Assembly (NCBI GenBank): GCA_015493615.1
Contig: WGCV01000059.1
Span: forward strand, 1-46,903
Direction: 5' to 3'
Source of the DNA: Melioribacteraceae bacterium
Lineage (GTDB): Bacteria > Bacteroidota > Ignavibacteria > Ignavibacteriales > Melioribacteraceae
DNA: 46,903 nt
Shown here: piece after piece, positions 1-7,802 of the stretch
How positions within the stretch are numbered: the stretch's first letter is position 1
How the letters are laid out: each line of letters opens with the position of its first letter
Notes under the pieces: model-generated
The model's database searches: none
What the model was told of the DNA's origin: nothing
Seen by the model: the letters and a program-made list of their open reading frames with translations, nothing else
Position numbers and translations under genes: made by a program

Positions 1-1
1 A

Positions 2-784
2 ATCGATCCGGTTTATTACGATGATGTAAATCCCGATTGGGTAGTGCCGGCAGGCGAAACCGTATCAATCACTTTCTCGGTTGATATGACAGACGCGGCG
101 AACGACCAGATTCAGGTGCCAACATTTAATCCGGCAACCGACACGGTATGGTGGGTAGCCGAAGAACCGGCGTTTACTTACTTAATGGGCTGGGTTGACA
201 GAGACGATATGAGAGAAGTAATGTTAACCGATCCGGACGGCGATATGGTTTACACAGCAACCTTAAGCGTAACCGGACCGGCATGGAACGGCTTTGAATA
301 CCGTTACGGCTTCAGCGACGCAGACGGCGCGTTCCACGCTGAACCGGCTGGCTTTGCAGACTTTGCCTACAGAGTGCGTTACATTGCAATGACAGGCGCG
401 AGAACGTTTGTACAGCCTTACGACGCGCCGCAAGACCATTGGACTCCGCAGGAAGATAAATCAGACCAGTGGGAAGCAGGTCCTCAAATGAATGGTGTTG
501 GAGACGAAGAAGGAACCGTTGTTAAGTTCGATTTGGGACAGAATTACCCGAACCCGTTCAATCCTACGACAACAATTAAGTTCTCGATACCTCAGAGCGG
601 AATGGTAACATTGGCTGTATATAACTTGTTGGGACAGAAAGTCGCAACATTGGTTAACACCGAAATGAACAAAGGCAGATATGAATACCACTTCGACGCA
701 TCAAAGTTAGGAAGCGGCGTTTACTTCTACAGCTTGAAGGCGGGAAGTTACTCTGCAACCAAGAAAATGATTTTGATGAAGTAA
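2..784 (+). CDS. Secreted protein with T9SS type A sorting domain (5' end missing)
   Basis: The reading frame is open to the left edge of the window, so this is the C-terminal part of a larger protein; the GTG at 44 is internal and not a convincing start. The last ~85 residues form a type IX secretion sorting domain (YPNPFNPTTTIKFSIP, then LLGQKVATLVN, GVYFYSLKAG and a lysine-rich end), so the product is expected to cross the outer membrane by T9SS and be anchored or released outside the cell. The upstream ~150 residues are rich in W, Y, D and G and look like a beta-sandwich of the kind found in carbohydrate-binding or SusE/SusF-like proteins, but I cannot name a family. Codon choice is richer in G and C at third positions than in the next genes, suggesting high expression. 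The enzymatic part, if any, lies outside the window. Confidence 0.85.
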   Translation: MDPVYYDDVNPDWVVPAGETVSITFSVDMTDAANDQIQVPTFNPATDTVWWVAEEPAFTYLMGWVDRDDMREVMLTDPDGDMVYTATLSVTGPAWNGFEYRYGFSDADGAFHAEPAGFADFAYRVRYIAMTGARTFVQPYDAPQDHWTPQEDKSDQWEAGPQMNGVGDEEGTVVKFDLGQNYPNPFNPTTTIKFSIPQSGMVTLAVYNLLGQKVATLVNTEMNKGRYEYHFDASKLGSGVYFYSLKAGSYSATKKMILMK

Positions 785-813
785 TCTAATAATTTCTTTA
801 CACAATTCTTCCA

Positions 814-841
814 GTTGCCCCGGGAGCAATCTCGGGGTAAC
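814..841 (+). terminator. Hairpin after the T9SS gene, possible terminator
   Basis: A 9-bp stem with one G-U pair (GTTGCCCCG at 814-822 with CGGGGTAAC at 833-841) lies in the 75-bp gap between two genes. It is GC-rich against an AT-rich background. No run of T follows, so it may be a weak terminator or a processing/stability hairpin. Confidence 0.35.
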
Positions 842-859
842 TACTATTAAAGGTTGATA

Positions 860-2851
860 ATGATTAAGGTTAAAAAGTTTAAGCAAAAACACAGATACAC
901 TAACACCCTCCGGATTGCATTTCAATCAATAATTTTATTGCTTCTCGTTTATGTGGCTGTTCGTCCATTGTTTGACGGCGGCTATGTAGCGGACTTCGAG
1001 GCATATTGTCCTTTCGGAGGAATTTCAGCGTTCATGAGCAAATTGAATCTCGGTTCACTTTCTTGCACAATGGGAGAAACTCAAATTTTTCTCGGAATAT
1101 TCCTACTTCTCGGGGCGTTTTTATTCGGAAAATTATTCTGCAGTTACATTTGCCCGATTGGTTCTGTGTCGGAATGGCTTGGAAAAATCGGAGATAAGTT
1201 CCATGTGAGAATCAAGATGCCGAACGGTTTGGATAGGGGATTAAGGATTTTTAAATATTTAATTTTATTTGTTTCTGTATATTTTACGATGACAAGCAGC
1301 GAACTATTCTGTAAGGAGTTTGATCCTTATTACGCTGTGGTTACGGGATTTTCCAGTCGAGACATTGTACTTTATTTTGCTTTGCCTGCTGTTATTATCA
1401 CAATTCTCGGCGCAATATTTTTCCGATTGTTCTGGTGCAAATATCTTTGTCCTCTTGGAGCGATTACAAATATTTTTAATAATATAATTCCGACAGTTGT
1501 AGTATTTGCATTATATTTTCTTCTCAGATTATTGGGCGCCGACCTTGGATTAGTCTGGCTTTTGGGCGGACTTGTACTGGTAGGGATGTTCACCGAAGTC
1601 GGATTCATGCGCAGCTTCGGACTAAATCTGACAAAGATAAAACGGAAGCCGTCAACATGTACAATGTGCGGACTTTGCGACGACAGCTGCCCCGAAGGAA
1701 TTAAAGTCTCCGAGTATGAAACAGTTACTCACGTTGATTGCCACCTCTGCACGGATTGCGTTTACGCCTGCCCCGTAAGCAATACGCTTATGGTAAGCAG
1801 TAAAGAAACGCCTAAGCATCTTGTTCCGATAATCACGGTTCTGCTGATTGCCGGCGGATTATTCTTTGCCAATAATTTCGAGTTTGCGACTTTGTCGGAA
1901 AGATGGGGCGGTTTCGATAAACTTGAAAAAGCGCAAGTGCTTGAAATTCCGGGACTGAAAACGGTAAAATGTTTCGGAAGCGCAACGTCATTTAAAAATC
2001 AGATAAGAAGATTTAAAGGAATAAAAGGGCTGGACGCTTACGCGACTTCCCACACGGTCAAAATTTATTACGACCCGAAAGTTACAAACGCTGAAAAAAT
2101 TAAGAGCGAAGTTTTTCAGCCGATGCGAATGAAAGTACGAAGTATTAAACCCGCCGATAATGTTGATTCCGTTACGGTAGCGGAATTCAGAATTGAAAAA
2201 ATGTTCGATAAAGTTGACCACACCAATCTAGTTTACGCGTTGCGCAAGGATAAAGGCGTTTACGGAATCGCGACTCATTTCGGCGAACCGATAATAGCTG
2301 ATATTTATTACAATGCGGCGGTTACTAATCCGGAAGAAATTAGGAAGGCAATGGAAGCCAAAGAAGTAACGATTAAGTATTCCGACGGAAAAGAAGTAAC
2401 GGACGATATTGATTTTGATGTTTATCCCGACTTTAAGGTGAAAAGTAAAATTTCCGTAAACGATTACTTGGCTCAAATGTTCAGCCGTTATGACAGAAAG
2501 TTTAATCATTACAGCAAGTATAAACCTGAAGAGTTAAAGGTTTTGATTTATCCTATGCCTGAAGCCGCTAACTCCGCGCTGGCGCGTCGTCTCGGATATC
2601 TCGTAAGTCATCTCTCCGGCGAGAAAGGAATAGTGCGCTTTGCTACCCGATATATAAACGGTCCGAAAGCGCTTGTGTTTTTTAATCCGAAATTAATTTC
2701 ACTTGATAAGGTGAAAGCAGCGATTTCGTCTCCGGTGATGACTGTTCACTTCAGAGGAGGAAAAATTAAAAAAGTTCCTAATCCATATAAATCAAAACCG
2801 GACGGAAGAGTTCTTTCGGCGGTTGAATTACAGAACACTAAAAAACGGTAA
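860..2851 (+). CDS. Membrane polyferredoxin (NapH/NosR-like) with HMA-like C-terminal modules
   Basis: 663 residues from the ATG at 860, chosen over the TTG at 854 because AAAGG lies six bases before it. The N-terminal half has about five to six membrane segments with NapH/NosR-type motifs CPFGG (C50), CSYICP (C94, C98) and CKYLCP (C193, C197), then two classical 4Fe-4S clusters: C267-xx-C270-xx-C273-xxx-C277 and C294-xx-C297-xx-C300-xxx-C304. Family knowledge says such proteins move electrons across or along the membrane. The ~300-residue tail, after another hydrophobic segment near 325, contains three repeats that look like ferredoxin-fold/HMA domains (about 367-420, 453-510, 560-635), none with the metal-binding CxxC; only a lone C371 remains. 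It is the first gene of a four-gene operon, three bases before the ABC ATPase gene. Electron donor and acceptor are unknown. Confidence 0.85.
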   Translation: MIKVKKFKQKHRYTNTLRIAFQSIILLLLVYVAVRPLFDGGYVADFEAYCPFGGISAFMSKLNLGSLSCTMGETQIFLGIFLLLGAFLFGKLFCSYICPIGSVSEWLGKIGDKFHVRIKMPNGLDRGLRIFKYLILFVSVYFTMTSSELFCKEFDPYYAVVTGFSSRDIVLYFALPAVIITILGAIFFRLFWCKYLCPLGAITNIFNNIIPTVVVFALYFLLRLLGADLGLVWLLGGLVLVGMFTEVGFMRSFGLNLTKIKRKPSTCTMCGLCDDSCPEGIKVSEYETVTHVDCHLCTDCVYACPVSNTLMVSSKETPKHLVPIITVLLIAGGLFFANNFEFATLSERWGGFDKLEKAQVLEIPGLKTVKCFGSATSFKNQIRRFKGIKGLDAYATSHTVKIYYDPKVTNAEKIKSEVFQPMRMKVRSIKPADNVDSVTVAEFRIEKMFDKVDHTNLVYALRKDKGVYGIATHFGEPIIADIYYNAAVTNPEEIRKAMEAKEVTIKYSDGKEVTDDIDFDVYPDFKVKSKISVNDYLAQMFSRYDRKFNHYSKYKPEELKVLIYPMPEAANSALARRLGYLVSHLSGEKGIVRFATRYINGPKALVFFNPKLISLDKVKAAISSPVMTVHFRGGKIKKVPNPYKSKPDGRVLSAVELQNTKKR

Positions 2852-2854
2852 TCT

Positions 2855-3739
2855 ATGGAATATGTTGTTGAAGTAAATAACTTAACGCATTATTACGGTA
2901 AGAAAAAAGTTTACGAAAACCTGAACTTCAAGATTAAAAAGGGAAGCGTTTTCGGATTACTCGGAAAAAACGGAACCGGCAAAACGACGACAATCAATAT
3001 TCTCAACGGTTTCCTTAAACCGAAATCGGGAGAGTGTTTAATTTTCGGCGAGGATTCATACAAACTTTCCCCGGAAACAAAAGCGCGAGTCGGTTTTTTG
3101 ATTGAGGGACATATTCAATATTCCTTCATGAATATTATTCAAATTGAAAAATTCTATTCGCAGTTTTATCCGAGATGGAAAAAAGAGCCTTATTTTGAAT
3201 TGATGTCAAAGCTGAAAGTTTTGCCTAATCAGCCGCTTTCAAAAATGTCGTGCGGTCAGCGTTCTCAGGTTGCGCTCGGACTTCTGCTCGCGCAGGATCC
3301 CGACTTGCTGATACTTGACGATTACTCAATGGGATTGGACGCCGGATATCGACGGCTGTTCCTCGATTACCTTGCCGAATACGCAAAATCCGAAGATAAA
3401 ACGATTTTTATTACGTCGCACATTATTCAGGATTTGGAAGGATTTCTTGAGGATTGCGTAATTCTCGATTACTCGGGAGTCGTTCTCACGATGCCGATAA
3501 AGGAGTTTAAACGGGATTTTAAACAATACCGTTTTGAAAGCGCAAAGGATTTGTTTTTTGAAAAAGATGAAATTGTTGAAAACTTTGAACAGATTAAAAA
3601 CATGGTTACGATTTATTCTTTCAAATCGAAGGAAACAGTTGAAAAATATCTTAAAGACAAAAACATCAATTTTGAAAATTTAGAAGAAGTTCCAATGGAT
3701 CTTGAAGACGCGTTCGTTGGAATTACAGGAAAATATTAG
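2855..3739 (+). CDS. ABC transporter ATP-binding protein, DUF4857-cluster type
   Basis: 294-residue ABC ATPase. Walker A is GKNGTGKTT (residues 37-45), the signature is SCGQR (132-136) instead of LSGGQ, Walker B is LLILDD with D155-D156, where the second position is normally the catalytic Glu, and the switch His is in FITSHI. It starts three bases after the polyferredoxin gene and ends eight bases before the permease gene, so the three are almost certainly co-transcribed. With the following six-helix permease it should form an ABC-2 type exporter or a mechano-transmission complex comparable to NosFY. The two substitutions may be normal for this subfamily; they do not by themselves show the enzyme is dead. 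Confidence 0.88.
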   Translation: MEYVVEVNNLTHYYGKKKVYENLNFKIKKGSVFGLLGKNGTGKTTTINILNGFLKPKSGECLIFGEDSYKLSPETKARVGFLIEGHIQYSFMNIIQIEKFYSQFYPRWKKEPYFELMSKLKVLPNQPLSKMSCGQRSQVALGLLLAQDPDLLILDDYSMGLDAGYRRLFLDYLAEYAKSEDKTIFITSHIIQDLEGFLEDCVILDYSGVVLTMPIKEFKRDFKQYRFESAKDLFFEKDEIVENFEQIKNMVTIYSFKSKETVEKYLKDKNINFENLEEVPMDLEDAFVGITGKY

Positions 3740-3747
3740 GAGAAGAA

Positions 3748-4416
3748 ATGTTTTTATCTTTATCTTACAAAGAATGGTTAAAGACCAGATGGATAATTCT
3801 TATTGCCGCGGTTGTGGGAATTGTTTCGGCGCTTACGATTTTCTTAAATCTCGGAGCTATTTCCGAATTTAACGATGCGAACGCCGTCTGGAATTATGTG
3901 ATTTTTAAGAAATATCTTTTTTACGGCGATTTTATTTACATCCCTGTTTTAATCGGTCTCGCATTGGGGATTTCACAGTTCTATCCTGAAGTAAACAGTT
4001 TAAGATTGAAACTGACTTTGCATTTACCGCTGAAGGAAAACCGCTTGTTGTTTTATATGATTGGTTACGGAACAATAATTATTTTGGCGCTTGAACTTTT
4101 CTTTGCAATTTTGCTTGCGATTGTAACGGCTCACTTTTATCCTTCCGAGATTGTGGTCAGCGAGATTAAAACAATTCTTCCTTGGCTGTTCTCAGGCTTT
4201 GTCGCATACTTCTTTGTAGCTGCGGCAATGGTTGACCCGCAATGGGTAAGGCGCACTGTCTTGGTAGTTTTCGGGTATGCAATTACATCATACTACTTGT
4301 TCGCCGACGGTTATGAAAATTACAACCATTCTCTGCAGTGGTTTTTGCTCATTGCGGTTTTGGAATTTTCATTGATTTTTCTTTCGGGATTCAGATTTAA
4401 AAGAGGCGGCAGATGA
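3748..4416 (+). CDS. ABC transporter permease subunit
   Basis: 222-residue integral membrane protein with about six predicted helices (near 15-35, 65-85, 105-135, 145-165, 170-190 and 195-215). The size and layout fit an ABC-2 type permease half. A ribosome-binding site (AGGAGAAG) precedes the ATG. Its last codons overlap the start of the next gene as ATGA, which argues for translational coupling. The substrate is not visible from sequence; the partner ATPase is the gene directly upstream. Confidence 0.8.
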   Translation: MFLSLSYKEWLKTRWIILIAAVVGIVSALTIFLNLGAISEFNDANAVWNYVIFKKYLFYGDFIYIPVLIGLALGISQFYPEVNSLRLKLTLHLPLKENRLLFYMIGYGTIIILALELFFAILLAIVTAHFYPSEIVVSEIKTILPWLFSGFVAYFFVAAAMVDPQWVRRTVLVVFGYAITSYYLFADGYENYNHSLQWFLLIAVLEFSLIFLSGFRFKRGGR

Positions 4417-5657
4417 AAATCATAAAATTCTCCAGAGTAGTATTGATTCTGACAATAGTAATGGTTTTCTCGATAGTTATTCCGAAATACTATTGGATGA
4501 CTTTTGAAAAACGGGTAAGACCCACAAACTTTATTTACAGCTCCCTGAAAAATGATTTTATAACGATGAAAGCCATTGGCAAAAGAGTTCATTGGTTTGA
4601 CGATAAAAACCGCGAGGTTTCCCGAAGAGAATTTGAGAAGCTGGCTCCTTTATATTATTACCGTAATCTTCTTTATCACGGGGACATGCCTGATTCGTTA
4701 AACGGAGTTAAATTGGATATTGAGGAAATAAAAAAGAACACCATATTTTTTAATATAAAACCGAAGGATATTCTAACTTCCCAAATTCAACTTTTTCCTC
4801 TAATCGAATCAAAACCCGACGGACCGAAACTGAATATGCCGAAGGACTTTTTCCGGATAAAGGAAAGAATGGAATTTATTAATTGTGAATCCAATTCGGT
4901 TGAAGAAAAGCCGAGTCTGCTCTTTACAAATGCTCTGAAAAAAAAGGGGTTTGTTTTTCCCGCGCAAGGAATTTGGGGAAACCCTTCCACAATGAAACCT
5001 TATGACGACGGTTATTTTGTCGTTGATTCCGCTAACAAACTTTTTCATATTAAGAAAGTAAAAGGGGAGCCTGTAGTCAATGTGAAAGCGTTGCCGGAAA
5101 ACGTTCATCCGGTTTATATATTGGTAACGGAAATTAGGCTTCGGGAATTTCACGCCGTAATTATCACGGATAAAAGCGAAGTTTATCTGGTTTCGTTTGA
5201 CAATTATAAATTGGTGAAACTCCCGATTTCCGATTACGATTACAGAAATACACAGTTGCGATTTTCGGGGAATATCCTTACCCGGACTATTTTGTTGAGT
5301 AAAGATAATATTAACGAAGTAATTGTTACGGATAGAAAATACAAAACGATTGCGACGATTTCCGAATCGACTGTTAATAAATGGGAAACCGGCGCCGGGA
5401 CTTTCTTAAAATCTCTCGCTCCTTTTGCTTTAACTTTAAGAAACAGCCATACAACATTTGTAAACTTTTATTTTAAGTTTGCGGGAATTATATCTCTAAT
5501 CGGAATTATCTTATCGCTGATTGTTTATTTTATTATTGACTCCAAATTCCGAACAGAGAAAAAAAGCTCAGCTGTTGATTATATCATAATTCTTTTTACA
5601 GGGGTTTACGGTTTGCTTGCGCTTTTGCTTGTGCCGGATGAATCTTGGAAGGTTTAA
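4413..5657 (+). CDS. DUF4857-type membrane-anchored protein
   Basis: 414 residues. A single N-terminal helix (about 7-25) is followed by ~330 residues likely outside the cytoplasm and two C-terminal helices (about 355-378 and 388-407). The pattern REFEKLAPLYYYRNL...DMPDSLNG, then FNIKPKDI and PLIESKPDGP, matches my recollection of DUF4857, a family described mainly from Bacteroides and of unknown function. The middle region (about 200-330) has repeated short beta-strands (YFVVDSANKLFHI, EVYLVSFDNYKLVKL, NEVIVTDRKYKTIATI) that resemble propeller blades. It overlaps the permease gene by four bases and ends the operon. I infer it is the extracytoplasmic or membrane partner of the ABC pair and the polyferredoxin. 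Confidence 0.75.
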   Translation: MKIIKFSRVVLILTIVMVFSIVIPKYYWMTFEKRVRPTNFIYSSLKNDFITMKAIGKRVHWFDDKNREVSRREFEKLAPLYYYRNLLYHGDMPDSLNGVKLDIEEIKKNTIFFNIKPKDILTSQIQLFPLIESKPDGPKLNMPKDFFRIKERMEFINCESNSVEEKPSLLFTNALKKKGFVFPAQGIWGNPSTMKPYDDGYFVVDSANKLFHIKKVKGEPVVNVKALPENVHPVYILVTEIRLREFHAVIITDKSEVYLVSFDNYKLVKLPISDYDYRNTQLRFSGNILTRTILLSKDNINEVIVTDRKYKTIATISESTVNKWETGAGTFLKSLAPFALTLRNSHTTFVNFYFKFAGIISLIGIILSLIVYFIIDSKFRTEKKSSAVDYIIILFTGVYGLLALLLVPDESWKV

Positions 5658-5708
5658 AGATTGTGTCTCAATTTTGAATTTATATTCATAAAAGTATTTA
5701 AAAGAGAA

Positions 5709-5733
5709 AAAGCTGTCTTCTTAGGACAGCTTT
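5709..5733 (-). terminator. Terminator between convergent genes
   Basis: Perfect 9-bp stem AAAGCTGTC (5709-5717) with GACAGCTTT (5725-5733) and a seven-base loop. On the minus strand it is followed by a T-rich run (TTCTCTTTT), so it should end the superoxide reductase transcript; on the plus strand it may also serve the DUF4857 operon. Confidence 0.75.
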
Positions 5734-5750
5734 CTCAGTATAAATATAAT

Positions 5751-6134
5751 TTATTCTTCAACTTCAACTACAACTTCATCGCTTTGCCACAAACCATGTT
5801 TTGTGCAGTATGCCATTGCAGTCAACTTCATTTTCTTTTTCTGAGGAACTACATAAAAATCCACTTCAACCTGGTCGGGCTGATTTCCTAATGCGCCTGC
5901 TACAAAATCAGCTTGTGCAAGGAATGTTTCACCGTCCCATAACTGAACGTACGCAATGTAATGATCGAAATCGTCCGGATGTTTATATTCCTTCCCGACT
6001 TTAACTTTAACTTTGTATTTCTCTCCTTTTTTTGCATTGCCTTCAGCATAAACAAAAGGCGAGTGTCTGTCGATGTAATCTTTTTTCGCTTCTTTGTCAA
6101 TCTGCGAAATATCTTGATATCTGTTAATGTTCAT
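5751..6134 (-). CDS. Superoxide reductase (neelaredoxin / class II desulfoferrodoxin)
   Basis: 127 residues. It reduces superoxide to hydrogen peroxide in the cytoplasm of anaerobes and microaerobes, using electrons from rubredoxin-like donors. The Fe(His)4Cys centre is visible: H24 in DRHSP, H52 in YKHPDD, H58 in FDHYI, and C110/H113 in YCTKHGLW. There is no N-terminal desulforedoxin domain, so this is the one-iron form. The sixth-ligand Glu found two residues before the first His in many members (E-K-H) is Asp here (D22-R-H24). The start has a strong site (AAAGGAG seven bases before the ATG). The gene is monocistronic between a terminator and an AT-rich divergent promoter region shared with eno. 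Confidence 0.9.
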   Translation of the reverse strand: MNINRYQDISQIDKEAKKDYIDRHSPFVYAEGNAKKGEKYKVKVKVGKEYKHPDDFDHYIAYVQLWDGETFLAQADFVAGALGNQPDQVEVDFYVVPQKKKMKLTAMAYCTKHGLWQSDEVVVEVEE

Positions 6135-6455
6135 TTTAAATCTCCTTTAAATGATTTTACAATTAATTTTATATAGGAACTGATTCATAATGTTTGAAAA
6201 ATATTATATCTCAAAGATAATATTTTATAATTATTCCGCAATAAAAAATACATTGGGTCTTTTAATCAACGTTATATTTATTATTGCTTGAAATTTATTT
6301 AGACGAACAGCTATACGGGATCAAATATATTTCCAAAGGTTTCCAATAAAAATTTAATTGTTAATTGTGGAACATATTTTAATCTGTTGAGTAAAATTTT
6401 TAATGTAATTTTATTTTTTAATAAACTGAAAAATTCATAAAAAAACGAGGATGAA
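6135..6455. other. Divergent promoter region between superoxide reductase and eno
   Basis: 321 bp of very AT-rich DNA without a supported ORF. It must hold both promoters. I see no convincing pair of -35/-10 boxes that I would place with certainty; the only distinct structure is the inverted repeat annotated at 6198-6226. The eno side ends in a ribosome-binding site ACGAGGA before the ATG at 6456. Confidence 0.5.
6198..6226. promoter_or_regulatory. Inverted repeat upstream of superoxide reductase gene, possible operator
   Basis: AAAATATTAT (6198-6207) and ATAATATTTT (6217-6226) are perfect 10-bp inverted arms separated by nine bases, 64 bp before the superoxide reductase start. Size and AT-rich symmetry recall Fur/PerR-family boxes, but it is not a consensus match and AT-rich DNA produces such repeats by chance. 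Confidence 0.3.
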
Positions 6456-7733
6456 ATGTTAAATAACAAAATAACCGGCGTTAGAGGAATGGAAATTTTA
6501 GATTCGCGTGGGAATCCCACCGTGCGAGTTTATGTTGAATTATCAGACGGAACGGAGGCGGTCGCTTCTGTCCCTTCCGGAGCGAGCACAGGCGAAAACG
6601 AAGCGGTTGAATTACGCGACGGAGACAAAAGCAGATACGGAGGTAAAGGCGTTTTAAAAGCGGTGGAAAATGTCAACAAAGTTCTATCTGAAGTTGTTAT
6701 GGGAATGCCTGCGCACGAGCAAGCTTTAATCGACAAAAAGATGATTGAAGCCGACGGAACGGAAAATAAATCAAACTTAGGAGCTAATGCAATACTCGGA
6801 GTTTCAATGGCGGTGGCTCGCGCTGCTGCCGAGTCCGCTAAAGTCCCGCTCTATCAATACCTTGGCGGCGCGGGCGCAAGAAGAATTCCCGTCCCGTGCA
6901 TGAATATCTTAAACGGCGGAGAGCATGCCGACAACAGTGTTGATATTCAGGAGTTTATGGCAATACCTGTAGGCGCTCCTAATTTCAGAGAAGGTTTGCG
7001 CTATGTCGCCGAAACGTTTCACACGTTAAAAGGTATTTTGAAGAAGCGCGGATTATCAACCGGAGTTGGGGATGAAGGGGGCTTTGCTCCTAATCTGAAA
7101 AGTAACGAGGAAGCCGTTGAAACGATTATCGAAGCTATTGAAAAAGCCGGCTACAAACCCGGCGAAGATATTGCAATCGGTCTTGACAGCGCGGCAAGTT
7201 CTTTCTCAACCGATTTGAAAGGTTCATACGAATTAAAATGGTCGGGCGGGGGGAAGAAAACCGACGATGATTTGATTGCTCTCGGCGAGGAATGGATTTC
7301 AAAGTATCCTATTATCCTTTGGGAAGATCCTCTTGCCGAAGCCGACTGGGAAGGTTTCAGGAAGTTTACCGCAAAGTTGGGAGATAAAGTGGAAGTTGTG
7401 GGCGACGATATTTTTGTTACAAACGTTAAGTTTATCAGTCGCGGAATTAAAGACGGAACCGCCAATTCATCGTTGATTAAACTCAACCAAATCGGAACCG
7501 TTTCCGAAACAATCGAAGCCGTAAGAATGTGCCGGGATGCAGGCTGGCGTTATTTTATCTCGCATCGTTCGGGAGAAACAAGCGACGCATTCTTAGCTGA
7601 TTTTGCCGTAGCTATGGATGGAGGACATTTGAAAACCGGCTCCGCAAGCAGAAGCGAAAGATTGGCAAAGTATAATCGTCTTCTTGAAATTGAAAATGAA
7701 TTAGGCTCCGCAGCGCTTTACTATTGGAAATGA
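6456..7733 (+). CDS. eno: Enolase
   Basis: 425 residues, the usual length. Converts 2-phosphoglycerate to phosphoenolpyruvate in glycolysis; cytoplasmic dimer, Mg-dependent. Clear family motifs: [14 protein letters not shown] at the N-terminus, the acid/base Glu in [10 protein letters not shown] (E207), the catalytic Lys in IKLNQIGT (K342) and the SHRSGET loop. Start supported by ACGAGGATGAAATG. It stands alone between the AT-rich divergent region and a strong bidirectional terminator shared with the mla operon on the other strand. Confidence 0.98.
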   Translation: MLNNKITGVRGMEILDSRGNPTVRVYVELSDGTEAVASVPSGASTGENEAVELRDGDKSRYGGKGVLKAVENVNKVLSEVVMGMPAHEQALIDKKMIEADGTENKSNLGANAILGVSMAVARAAAESAKVPLYQYLGGAGARRIPVPCMNILNGGEHADNSVDIQEFMAIPVGAPNFREGLRYVAETFHTLKGILKKRGLSTGVGDEGGFAPNLKSNEEAVETIIEAIEKAGYKPGEDIAIGLDSAASSFSTDLKGSYELKWSGGGKKTDDDLIALGEEWISKYPIILWEDPLAEADWEGFRKFTAKLGDKVEVVGDDIFVTNVKFISRGIKDGTANSSLIKLNQIGTVSETIEAVRMCRDAGWRYFISHRSGETSDAFLADFAVAMDGGHLKTGSASRSERLAKYNRLLEIENELGSAALYYWK

Positions 7734-7754
7734 AACATTTAGTTAAAAATAAAA

Positions 7755-7778
7755 AAAGCCGCTCACTTGAGCGGCTTT
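7755..7778 (+). terminator. Bidirectional rho-independent terminator
   Basis: Perfect 10-bp stem AAAGCCGCTC / GAGCGGCTTT with a four-base loop, flanked by A-run and T-run, between the convergent eno and mlaD genes. It should work in both directions. Confidence 0.9.
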
Positions 7779-7802
7779 AATTTTATGCGTTAATCTTTAT
7801 CG

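Noticed and set aside
785-859. Riboswitch before the polyferredoxin gene
   Set aside because: Only one hairpin in 75 bp; too little space and no known motif.
5661-5891. 76-residue plus-strand frame after the DUF4857 gene
   Set aside because: Runs across the terminator and is antisense to the superoxide reductase gene.
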